Assembly: GCA_022776205.1 (NCBI GenBank)
Contig: JALFIK010000178.1
Span: forward strand, 1 to 9,375
Source of the DNA: Eubacterium sp.
GTDB lineage: Bacteria > Bacillota > Clostridia > Lachnospirales > Lachnospiraceae
DNA length: 9,375 nucleotides
Direction of reading: 5' to 3'
Shown here: positions 1 to 5,910 of the stretch, piece after piece
Layout of the letters: each line of letters opens with the position of its first letter
Numbering within the stretch: position 1 is the stretch's first letter
Translations under genes and position numbers: made by a program
The notes under the pieces: generated by a model
The model's database searches: none
What the model was told of the DNA's origin: nothing
Seen by the model: only the letters and a program-made list of their open reading frames with translations

Positions 1-4
1 CACA

Positions 5-556
5 GTGAGAAAAGCAGTTGGATTCGTAGAAATTAAAAGCATTCCTGTTGGTATCCAGACAGCAGATGAAATGGTTAAAGCAGGTAATGTAGAATTATTA
101 CTGTCTACACCAATTTGTCCTGGTAAATATGTAATTATTGTCGGTGGACATGTAGGTCCTGTAAAAGCTGCTATGAGCAAAGCAGAACTCGTAAGCGGAA
201 TTTACTTGATCGACACCCATATTCTTGACAATATTCGTGAAGAAGTTCTTCCGGCTATTGCTGGAGTGACTGCAACAAAAGATATCCAGGCAGTTGGCGC
301 TATTGAGACAATTTCCGCTTTAACAGCGATTATTGCAGCCGATACTGCAGTAAAGGCTTCTAAAGTCAGCATTGTTGATTTAAGAATTGCCAGAGGTTTA
401 GGCGGTAAAGGATACGTTATCATTACAGGTGAAGTATCTTCAGTAAGATCTGCAATTAATGCATGTCTTTCAAAATTAGGAATCAGCGGAGAAGTCACAT
501 CTACTTCTATCATTCCGCGTCCGCATCCACAGATCATTGATACTTTATTAAAGTAG
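5..556 (+). CDS. pduT: BMC-T shell protein, PduT-like, with Fe-S cysteine
   Basis: This is a trimeric tandem-domain (BMC-T) shell protein of a catabolic microcompartment. Two BMC domains are visible, at about residues 4-86 and 97-178. The N-terminus (KAVGFVEIKSIPVG), the junction (QAVGAIETISA) and the tail (IIPRPH) closely resemble Salmonella PduT as I remember it. Cys38 in TPICPGKY sits where PduT Cys38 helps bind a [4Fe-4S] cluster at the trimer centre, so electron transfer across the shell is plausible (inferred from the family). The length of 183 aa matches PduT (about 184). The GTG at position 5 fits the family N-terminus, but the window starts four bases upstream, so a slightly earlier start cannot be excluded. 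It probably closes or lies inside a larger BMC operon that begins outside the window. The structured RNA and orphan gene downstream lie on the same strand. Confidence 0.93.
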   Translation: MRKAVGFVEIKSIPVGIQTADEMVKAGNVELLLSTPICPGKYVIIVGGHVGPVKAAMSKAELVSGIYLIDTHILDNIREEVLPAIAGVTATKDIQAVGAIETISALTAIIAADTAVKASKVSIVDLRIARGLGGKGYVIITGEVSSVRSAINACLSKLGISGEVTSTSIIPRPHPQIIDTLLK

Positions 557-589
557 AATGCTCTGAAGGAAATAGCTTATTATAGTAGT

Positions 590-595
590 TATAAT
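590..595 (+). promoter_or_regulatory. Candidate -10 box ahead of structured RNA
   Basis: A perfect TATAAT lies 34 bases after the shell-gene stop. It would place the transcription start near 602, almost exactly at the first base of the structured RNA that follows. No good -35 hexamer is seen 16-18 bases upstream, and there is no TGn extension, so this is tentative. The position relative to the RNA is the main argument for it. Confidence 0.3.
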
Positions 596-604
596 AAACA
601 AAAA

Positions 605-692
605 AGAAAGGTTGTTCGCATATAACCGGGCTTTCGCCTCAGCCGGAAGGGCCAGGAGGGAAAGAATCCCGGGTAAGGCGGACAGCCTTTTT
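605..692 (+). ncRNA. Unidentified structured RNA, pseudoknot plus U-tract
   Basis: An 88-nt stretch between the shell gene and the orphan gene folds convincingly by eye. The outer stem pairs 605-615 with 682-692 (core AAAGGTTGT with ACAGCCTTT, one G-U). Hairpin P2 pairs CCGGGCT (626-632) with AGCCGG (641-646), with one bulged base. Hairpin P3 pairs GGGA (658-661) with TCCC (667-670). The loop of P2 contains TCGCCT (634-639), which pairs with AGGCGG (676-681), giving an H-type pseudoknot that stacks against the outer stem. The 3' side runs into T688-T692, so the outer stem could also act as a terminator. I compared it from memory with the common riboswitches (cobalamin, TPP, FMN, ZTP, THF, c-di-GMP, fluoride, SAM, preQ1) and with HDV-like ribozymes, and none fits. 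It may be a cis-regulator of the orphan gene at 739 or a stand-alone small RNA. Confidence 0.55.
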
Positions 693-738
693 CGAGTAAA
701 TGGCAGTTCATAACGATTGAAGAGAGACAGGAGAAATT

Positions 739-1083
739 ATGGGAAAGACATATATACCAATTAGTGAGGCAAATAAGAAATGTATCCTTAATTTTATCGG
801 GATGAGCCGGATGAACGGGTTAGAAGGACCGGAGGAACCTTCCATCTCATTTAAAGATAACAGAGAAATTGGAACCGTAAATTTTGATGTATTTTACACA
901 TGCAAGGGTATTTCCGAGCCATGCTGGAATATGACGGTAAGGGTGGATACTCCGGTTCGATTCCATGATAAAGTACCGGCAAAGGAAGGAGACACTTATT
1001 GTTATCTTGACTCCTATAAAATTGATAGCAAAACTCTTGAGTTTAAAACAAAAACATCGAAATTTAATGTATTTTCATTTTAA
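739..1083 (+). CDS. Orphan 114-aa protein next to BMC locus
   Basis: I do not recognise this protein. It is a real-looking gene: ATG at 739 follows ACAGGAGAAATT, a good ribosome site, and the stop runs straight into a strong terminator. The 114 residues show no signal peptide or membrane segment. The sequence alternates short polar and hydrophobic stretches from about residue 35 to the end (for example GTVNFDVFYTC, NMTVRVDTPVRF, LEFKTKTSKFNVF), suggesting a small beta-rich fold. Four cysteines (15, 55, 62, 88) are spread out, with C55 and C62 in a CX6C pair; metal binding is possible but unsupported. It has no BMC-domain motif and no recognisable encapsulation helix. The only functional clue is position: same strand as the PduT-like shell gene, 182 bp downstream, with the structured RNA between them. 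Confidence 0.75.
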   Translation: MGKTYIPISEANKKCILNFIGMSRMNGLEGPEEPSISFKDNREIGTVNFDVFYTCKGISEPCWNMTVRVDTPVRFHDKVPAKEGDTYCYLDSYKIDSKTLEFKTKTSKFNVFSF

Positions 1084-1085
1084 AC

Positions 1086-1140
1086 AAAAAACTGCAGTAA
1101 ACCCTTTAACCGAAAGAGAGGAAGGGAAAACTGCAGTTTT
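1086..1140. terminator. Bidirectional terminator between converging units
   Basis: AAAACTGCAGT (1088-1098) pairs perfectly with ACTGCAGTTTT (1130-1140). A symmetric AAA/AAA internal loop follows, then CCCTT (1102-1106) pairs with AAGGG (1122-1126). The T-rich 3' end serves the plus-strand orphan gene, whose stop codon ends at 1083. The A-rich left side gives a T-run for minus-strand transcription leaving the kinase operon, whose last stop is at 1163. Confidence 0.85.
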
Positions 1141-1162
1141 ACTTATGATTAATAATATTATT

Positions 1163-2398
1163 TTAAAAAGAACGTCTTTGGTTGATTACATGAATAATGT
1201 CATCTATAACATCCTTAATTGACTGATAACTATTCCATTTTCTGAAAAGCACTTCATCAATATGAATAGATGCGAATTTTGCCTTTGTGCGCAAATCATT
1301 GTCCTCAATACAGTCAAAATCGGCAGTGTCCATATCACCGCAAACTCTGCTGAAGTTTACGCAGGCAGCAAATCCAAAACATTCTCTTAAGATATCAAGA
1401 GCAAGAGATTCCTTATATCCGCAGGTAATCTTATATTCCAGTTTCGAATCTTTGTCCCAGTATTCAAAAAAGAACTGAATATAATAAGTATAAAGCATCT
1501 CAATCGTTGAAAGAAGATACGCCATATAGTTTTTTCGGTGTTCTTCTGAATCGAAAGGACGAAAAGCAACAGAACAAAGCTGTGCAATAAGATTTGCGAT
1601 AATAAAACCAAGGTCATAAGAAAATGGGGCACCAAAAGTATATTCCATATCAATTACCTTAAGGTGTTCATCATCTGCAAAAATATTTGATGTATGAAAA
1701 TCACCATGAATCAATGTCTCTGATTTACTCATGAATAAATGGCGTAGTTTATATCGCTGAAATTCAAGATCCGAATCAAAACGAATTGATTTGCAATAAT
1801 CTTCAAATTCCGGACCACATGCCTTATCATAATCATCGGCACCAAAGATATTTAAAAAAATACCATTCTCCATAACAACACGGAGATCTGCATTCATGAA
1901 ATGAGAAAGCAGACTTCGAAACTGATCCGTTGGAAGATAGAATTCCGATGTATAAAAGTGAGTGGCAGCCAGATACTGTGCGCCCTGTTTGGCAAGATCC
2001 GGGAAAAGATGATTTTTATTTAGCTGAAAGCGGATAAGTTTCAGATTAGATACATCTTCCATGACGAAAATATTATTTTCTTTGTCACAAAGATAGAGGG
2101 CCGGAACGTACTGCGGGACAATCTTTGCCCTCATTTCCATAATCTCATATTCATATCGGTTTCGTTGAGGATTTAAAGGGCCACCACGCCGCTTCAAATA
2201 TTCCGTAGATTGTTTTACAATATAAGAATTCTCCCCGTCACTAACTCGGAAAACATAATTGCAATAACCGTCACCCTCCACATCATCACCAAGATCACCG
2301 TCACCGATCAAAGAAACGTGAATCGGATCATTCAACTTAAGAGAAGGGACATGTTCTTTTATATAAGACACAATATTTTCTTTCGTAAGAATAATCAT
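1163..2398 (-). CDS. MtnK-like sugar kinase, paralog 1 (APH fold)
   Basis: This is a cytoplasmic small-molecule kinase of the aminoglycoside-phosphotransferase/choline-kinase fold, closest in motif layout to S-methyl-5-thioribose kinase (MtnK). Visible elements are a glycine-rich nucleotide loop with an acidic insertion (about residues 32-52), the ATP-binding lysine in YIVKQS (Lys62), and MEDVSNLKLIRF (113-124), like the MEDLSHLKIAR region of MtnK. The catalytic loop HGDFHTSNIF supplies the base Asp233 and metal ligand Asn238, and IDMEYTFGAPFSYDLG supplies Asp250 and Glu252. Its length of 411 aa is usual for MtnK (about 400). ATG at 2398 follows AAGGGAG. It is the last gene of the minus operon, 19 bp after its paralog. 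The context suggests a 5-deoxy- or 5-methylthio-pentose substrate feeding the microcompartment; that is inference, and another sugar or amino alcohol is possible. Confidence 0.85.
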   Translation of the reverse strand: MIILTKENIVSYIKEHVPSLKLNDPIHVSLIGDGDLGDDVEGDGYCNYVFRVSDGENSYIVKQSTEYLKRRGGPLNPQRNRYEYEIMEMRAKIVPQYVPALYLCDKENNIFVMEDVSNLKLIRFQLNKNHLFPDLAKQGAQYLAATHFYTSEFYLPTDQFRSLLSHFMNADLRVVMENGIFLNIFGADDYDKACGPEFEDYCKSIRFDSDLEFQRYKLRHLFMSKSETLIHGDFHTSNIFADDEHLKVIDMEYTFGAPFSYDLGFIIANLIAQLCSVAFRPFDSEEHRKNYMAYLLSTIEMLYTYYIQFFFEYWDKDSKLEYKITCGYKESLALDILRECFGFAACVNFSRVCGDMDTADFDCIEDNDLRTKAKFASIHIDEVLFRKWNSYQSIKDVIDDIIHVINQRRSF

Positions 2399-2417
2399 TG
2401 TAAAATCTCTCCCTTCT

Positions 2418-3671
2418 TTATAAATTCAAGTCCCGGATATTGCGGCAGTAAACTTCCTCAACTGTGAAAATGTCTTTAATAATCTCATCGATTGAATGAT
2501 AAGACTCCCATTTTACAAGAAACTGACGGTCCATGATAATGGAAAAACATTTTGCATTATGACGTGCGACCGAATCTTCAATCGAATCATAATCCGGATA
2601 AGGGATTACTCCACAAATACGACCGAGCATGGCACTGGCAGCAAAACCGATAAATTCTCTTAAAGTAGTTGTCCGGAAATCCTCCTCGAGTCCGGGGATG
2701 TTACGGTATTCCGGCTTGGAATCCTCATGACAATACTGACAGAAATCGTCACAGAATTTAAGGTAAGTATCACGTATCATAGACAAGCAGAAAGCTTTAA
2801 ATTTTGCTCTTTTTTCCTCAGATTCAAAAGGACGGAATGTGGCTGAAGCGTACTGTGCAATAAAATTCGCTGTAAAATAACCCAGATCATAGGAAAACGG
2901 ACCACAGAAAGTATATTCCATATCGATAATCTTACATTCATTCTGATCTGCAAAAATATTTGAAGTATGCAAATCTCCGTGAATCAGGCATTCCCCTTTA
3001 GACATAAATAAATGTTTAAGCTTCTGTCTGGATAAAAGAACTTTCGGATCAGCACAAATTCTTTTGGAAAACATTGCAAAATCAGGATCTAAAGGTCTGC
3101 CTACCGTATCCTCCGGGGATACACTCGTAAGAAACATGCCCACATCCATAATGTCGCGCATAGTAGAATTCATAAAACGAACCGATAAATTACGAAAAGA
3201 ATTACTGTCCAGATAATATTCCGATGTATAAAATTCTGTTGCAGCCATATATCTGGCAATCTGGTCTGCCAGTCTGGGATAAGTAACCCCTTTTAAAAGC
3301 TGAAAACGGGTGATTTGAAGATAAGAGACATCTTCCGTAATGAAAACCCGGTTTTCTTCATCGCAATCATAAAGATCCGGAATAAGATCCGGAACAATAG
3401 CCTTGCGAATTTTCATTGTATCATACTCAAGTTTAAAGCGGTTTAAATCAAGCTGTAAAGTATCTGCTAACCGTGCATCCGGCCGGGATTGTTTCACAAT
3501 CAGGTGATGTTCTCCGTCTGAAACACGGTAAACAAAATTAATAAAACCGTCTCCGTCTTCTTCGACGGAACCTTCTCCGATGGCTGATACTTTAATTTCC
3601 CCTTCGGGATTAAAAAAATCAAGTCTTGATTTCACATAATCAACTACATTCTCTTTTGACAGTGTAACCAA
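2418..3671 (-). CDS. MtnK-like sugar kinase, paralog 2 (APH fold)
   Basis: This is a paralog of the following gene and shares its whole architecture. It has a glycine-rich loop with acidic insertion (GEGSVEEDGDGFINFVYRV), the ATP lysine in LIVKQS (about residue 60), TEDVSYLQITRFQLLKG, catalytic HGDLHTSNIF, and metal-binding IDMEYTFCGPFSYDLG. All kinase residues are intact in both copies, so neither looks decayed. The frame is open further upstream to a GTG at 3680, but I choose the TTG at 3671. The sequence AGGGGGTG lies six bases before TTG as a strong ribosome site, whereas it overlaps the GTG. The resulting MVTLSKENVVDYV also aligns residue for residue with paralog 1 (MIILTKENIVSYI). The 17-bp gap after the GTPase gene contains this ribosome site, indicating one operon. 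The two copies may have split substrate preference. Confidence 0.85.
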   Translation of the reverse strand: MVTLSKENVVDYVKSRLDFFNPEGEIKVSAIGEGSVEEDGDGFINFVYRVSDGEHHLIVKQSRPDARLADTLQLDLNRFKLEYDTMKIRKAIVPDLIPDLYDCDEENRVFITEDVSYLQITRFQLLKGVTYPRLADQIARYMAATEFYTSEYYLDSNSFRNLSVRFMNSTMRDIMDVGMFLTSVSPEDTVGRPLDPDFAMFSKRICADPKVLLSRQKLKHLFMSKGECLIHGDLHTSNIFADQNECKIIDMEYTFCGPFSYDLGYFTANFIAQYASATFRPFESEEKRAKFKAFCLSMIRDTYLKFCDDFCQYCHEDSKPEYRNIPGLEEDFRTTTLREFIGFAASAMLGRICGVIPYPDYDSIEDSVARHNAKCFSIIMDRQFLVKWESYHSIDEIIKDIFTVEEVYCRNIRDLNL

Positions 3672-3688
3672 GAAAGCCACCCCCTGCT

Positions 3689-4168
3689 CTAATCAAAATA
3701 ATCGTCTTTGTAACGACATTCATTATCTTTTTGATATTTACGGACCATCTCATGGAATCCGGCAGATAAAGCTGCGACACCTTCACCGGTATAGGAACTC
3801 ACCTCATAAATCGTCGTACATCCCGCAAGTTCAAGATAAGCACGGGCCTGCTTCGGGTTAGAATCTTCTTTATCTGTCTTTGTAATGATTCCAATAACAG
3901 GCTTCTCAAACTTCGATGTCAAACCACCGGAGAACCAGCAATCCTCACTGCTGGAATCCTGAACAAGACCAATTACATCAGCATCATGAGATGTTGTGGT
4001 CAGAGAACCCCAGTATCCACGCTGTTGCATATATTCCCCCGGAGTATCAATAAAGTTCCCTGTATATTCTACCGCCTGCGTTTTGTCGTATTTAATCTCT
4101 TCGTCTCTTAAACGCTGAATCAGCGTCGTTTTTCCTGCGGCAGATGGACCGATTAACATAATTTTCAT
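3689..4168 (-). CDS. eutP: EutP/PduV-type BMC-associated small GTPase
   Basis: This is a Ras-like P-loop NTPase of the EutP/PduV family found in ethanolamine and propanediol microcompartment operons. It shows G1 GPSAAGKT (residues 7-14), G3 DTPGEY (41-46), G4 TKTD (96-99) and a G5-like SSYTGEG. PduV has been linked to positioning of microcompartments, and Salmonella EutP has been reported to have acetate kinase activity; neither role can be decided here. The frame extends to a TTG at 4180, but ATG at 4168 is the better start. GGAG sits six bases before it, and MKIMLIGPS matches the family N-terminus. The resulting 159 aa is normal for the family. It is the second gene of the minus operon, 30 bp after the PduU-like gene. 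Confidence 0.92.
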   Translation of the reverse strand: MKIMLIGPSAAGKTTLIQRLRDEEIKYDKTQAVEYTGNFIDTPGEYMQQRGYWGSLTTTSHDADVIGLVQDSSSEDCWFSGGLTSKFEKPVIGIITKTDKEDSNPKQARAYLELAGCTTIYEVSSYTGEGVAALSAGFHEMVRKYQKDNECRYKDDYFD

Positions 4169-4198
4169 AAAAGTCTCCAAAGTAGTTTTGTAAAAAAA

Positions 4199-4576
4199 TC
4201 AAGTCTTCGTAATGGTGACAGTGTCAAATCCAAGCTTATTGTAAAAAGTGGTAATTACACTGTTTAATGCAGATTCTACATTAGAAGTGGAACCGACAAT
4301 GATAACTGAACCGGAAAAACGGTCCACAAACCCAAGCTTAATTGCTGCAGCTTTCGTGCAGATATCCGCTGCGATAATTGTTGCTTCTGAAGGGGTGATT
4401 GTCAGAATACCAATTGCATCATGGTAATCATCCGGAAGCCCCAGTTTCTTATAGACAGAAGCCTTCGGACGGGTAACCATATGAGCAAGGGTAATCTGTT
4501 TTCCAGGAACATATTCCTGAATCATACGGGACTTGTCCCCTGAATTAGCCCCGTTATTAATATTATCTCGTGCCAT
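4199..4576 (-). CDS. pduU: BMC shell protein, PduU/EutS-like (permuted hexamer)
   Basis: This is a single-domain, circularly permuted BMC-H shell protein. RMIQEYVPGKQITLAHMV, AIGILTITPSEATIIAADI and the C-terminal TVTITKT are hallmark stretches shared with Salmonella PduU and EutS. The IQEYVPGKQ segment forms the small beta-barrel that caps the pore on one face of the hexamer in that family. An open frame continues upstream, but ATG at 4576 has AAAGGAGC five bases before it and gives 125 aa (PduU is about 116), so the longer version is rejected. The extra 15 or so residues (ARDNINNGANSGDKS) form a polar N-terminal extension. It is the first gene of the four-gene minus operon and follows the promoter near 4660-4688. 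Confidence 0.93.
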   Translation of the reverse strand: MARDNINNGANSGDKSRMIQEYVPGKQITLAHMVTRPKASVYKKLGLPDDYHDAIGILTITPSEATIIAADICTKAAAIKLGFVDRFSGSVIIVGSTSNVESALNSVITTFYNKLGFDTVTITKT

Positions 4577-4659
4577 GACTGCTCCTTTCATTGCGTAAAT
4601 ATGTAAAAATAACCACAAATCCACACAATAATCCATCATGATTCATGTTATTTGAATAT

Positions 4660-4688
4660 ATTATATAAAAAGACAAAAAGAAAGTAAA
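4660..4688 (-). promoter_or_regulatory. Candidate sigma-A promoter of BMC minus operon
   Basis: Read on the minus strand, TTTACT (4688-4683) is followed by 17 bases and a perfect TATAAT (4665-4660). The predicted start near 4653 gives a leader of about 76 nt before the pduU-like ATG. No clear catabolite-repression site was found nearby. Confidence 0.5.
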
Positions 4689-4822
4689 TATAAATTCGTC
4701 AATAATTACAAGTATTCTTTTGTGATTTTACCACAGAAGAAATTATAAAAAATTGTGCAAAACGTCCGGGGTAGAAGAACTCACAAAATTTCACCCACCA
4801 AATTCCTGAACTCTTCGTGACC

Positions 4823-4890
4823 GGAAATATCCCAATCAGGGCGCCTTTGAGTGGCAAAGCCACGACACGAAGCCTGGGCGGAATATTTCC
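4823..4890 (+). repeat. Palindromic element with inner hairpin upstream of spoIID
   Basis: GGAAATAT (4823-4830) pairs with ATATTTCC (4883-4890). CCCA (4831-4834) can extend to TGGG (4875-4878), and a perfect inner hairpin GTGGC-AAA-GCCAC spans 4851-4863. The right arm CGGAATATTTCC (4879-4890) recurs with one change as CGGTATATTTCC at 4904-4915, where it overlaps the -35 region of the sigma-E-like promoter. It could be a small extragenic palindrome or a leader structure. Confidence 0.45.
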
Positions 4891-4907
4891 AGCGCATTTT
4901 TTCCGGT

Positions 4908-4933
4908 ATATTTCCCGAGCTGCAACATATTAT
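4908..4933 (+). promoter_or_regulatory. Candidate sigma-E-type promoter of spoIID
   Basis: ATATT (4908-4912), a 13-base spacer and CATATTAT (4926-4933) resemble the sporulation sigma-E pattern (ATATT, about 13-15 bases, CATACAAT), matching six of eight -10 bases. B. subtilis spoIID is a known sigma-E gene. The transcript would begin at about 4940, the A of the spoIID ATG, so it would be leaderless or nearly so. Confidence 0.4.
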
Positions 4934-4939
4934 AGTAAA

Positions 4940-5854
4940 ATGAAGAAAATATCATTATGGGTTCTTTTTCTCATTGGCAGTCTATTTCTTCCTGCATTGT
5001 GTACCATGCTCATTTCCGGACGGACGGGTGTAGCTGACAGGAAGATGGGGATTACCGTTAAGATGAAAAATGGAAAGAAAATAGACGGGGAATCTTTTGT
5101 TGTCGGAATGGCGGCTTCCGAATTATCCTATATAAAAGAGGAGGAGGCGCTGAAAGCATGGATGATTGTCTGCAGGACAAATTTCAGGAAAGCAGCCGGA
5201 CACAATAAAGAGATCAGACAAAGCGAAATGCCACTGGATTTTGTCTCGATGAAGAGTCTGGAGGAAAATAATGGGCGTAAGACATATCTGGCTTTAAAAA
5301 AACAGCTGGAGGATGCCTCGGATGATACATTTGGACAGATTCTTTGTTATAAAGGAAAGTGTATTGATGCATTATACCATCAGGTGAGTATTGGGAAGAC
5401 GGTTTCTTCGGCAGAGATTTATTCGGTGGAAGTGCCATATCTGGTCAGTGTGGACAGTAGTCAGGATGTGGAATCAAATGAATATATGAATACGCAAGTT
5501 ATTTCATTTAAAGAATGTCTGGAAGTGCTTGATCGTGCCGGATATAAGGAATCAGAGGAGAATCTGAAGAAGAATCTTAAGATTAGCAGTCACACGAAAA
5601 ATGGGTTTGTGGAGGAAGTGTCATCTGGTAAAAATCGATGGACAGGAGAGAAGTGGAAAAAATTGTTTGCTTTGCATTCCACAAATTTTTATCTGGAAAA
5701 TTATAAAGGAAAACTTCGAATTGTGACAATAGGAAAAGGACATGGAATGGGGATGAGTCTTTATGGGGCGAATCAATTAGCAAAGAAAGGAATCCGATTT
5801 CCGACAATTCTTTCGTATTACTATCCGGGAACGGCTGTTGAGATGCTAAAATAA
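4940..5854 (+). CDS. spoIID: Stage II sporulation protein D, lytic transglycosylase
   Basis: SpoIID is a membrane-anchored peptidoglycan lytic transglycosylase that works with SpoIIP and SpoIIM to drive engulfment of the forespore. An N-terminal membrane segment (about residues 6-26) precedes the SpoIID/LytB domain. FVVGMAASELSYIKEEEALKAW carries the conserved glutamate (Glu61), the catalytic position in the family. YHQVSIGKT (146-154) is a variant of the usual YHSTSGGKT, and GKGHGMGMSLYGA (265-277) and YYYPGT are signature motifs. Cys136 and Cys141 with His147 may bind zinc, as reported for the C. difficile protein (inference). An open frame reaches 4817, but ATG 4940 starts exactly at the membrane anchor; there is no visible ribosome site, so the start rests on the domain layout. 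At 304 aa it is shorter than B. subtilis SpoIID (343). SpoIIQ follows 56 bp downstream, as in C. difficile. Confidence 0.9.
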   Translation: MKKISLWVLFLIGSLFLPALCTMLISGRTGVADRKMGITVKMKNGKKIDGESFVVGMAASELSYIKEEEALKAWMIVCRTNFRKAAGHNKEIRQSEMPLDFVSMKSLEENNGRKTYLALKKQLEDASDDTFGQILCYKGKCIDALYHQVSIGKTVSSAEIYSVEVPYLVSVDSSQDVESNEYMNTQVISFKECLEVLDRAGYKESEENLKKNLKISSHTKNGFVEEVSSGKNRWTGEKWKKLFALHSTNFYLENYKGKLRIVTIGKGHGMGMSLYGANQLAKKGIRFPTILSYYYPGTAVEMLK

Positions 5855-5864
5855 TATTTTCCTT

Positions 5865-5893
5865 GTATAAATTTCAAACTTCTGGAAAAAATA
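5865..5893 (+). promoter_or_regulatory. Candidate sigma-F/G-type promoter of spoIIQ
   Basis: GTATA (5865-5869), a 14-base spacer and GGAAAAAATA (5884-5893) match the forespore pattern GYWTA plus GGNNANANTR at every defined -10 position. The spacer is about one base shorter than the usual 15. The predicted start near 5900 lies just before the ribosome site AGAGGTGA. B. subtilis spoIIQ is a known sigma-F gene. Confidence 0.5.
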
Positions 5894-5910
5894 TAGCCAG
5901 AGGTGATGAA

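Larger units (their letters stand above)
4577..4939. other. Divergent intergenic region, pduU / spoIID
   Basis: No gene is supported in these 363 bases. They hold the minus-strand promoter of the BMC operon with a leader of about 76 nt, an AT-rich block, a palindromic element at 4823-4890, and the sigma-E-like promoter directly before spoIID. A weak plus-strand housekeeping-type promoter is also possible (TTGTGA at 4720, 18-bp spacer, TATAAA at 4744). If used, it would give spoIID a leader of about 190 nt containing the palindrome. Confidence 0.6.

Noticed and set aside
605..692. Cobalamin riboswitch, ZTP riboswitch or HDV-like ribozyme
   Set aside because: The conserved cores of these families are absent. 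An HDV-like fold would also need a G-rich strand upstream of 605, where the sequence is A-rich.
965..1222. 85-aa plus-strand frame overlapping the orphan gene end
   Set aside because: It overlaps the orphan gene, crosses the terminator hairpin, runs into the opposing kinase gene and has no ribosome site.
4697..4702. TTGACG on the minus strand as -35 of the BMC operon
   Set aside because: It lies 31 bases from the TATAAT, and no other -10 is at the right distance; TTTACT at 4688-4683 fits better.
4755..4770. Catabolite-repression (cre) site at TGCAAAACGT
   Set aside because: It has an extra base relative to the cre pattern and lacks the right half-site.
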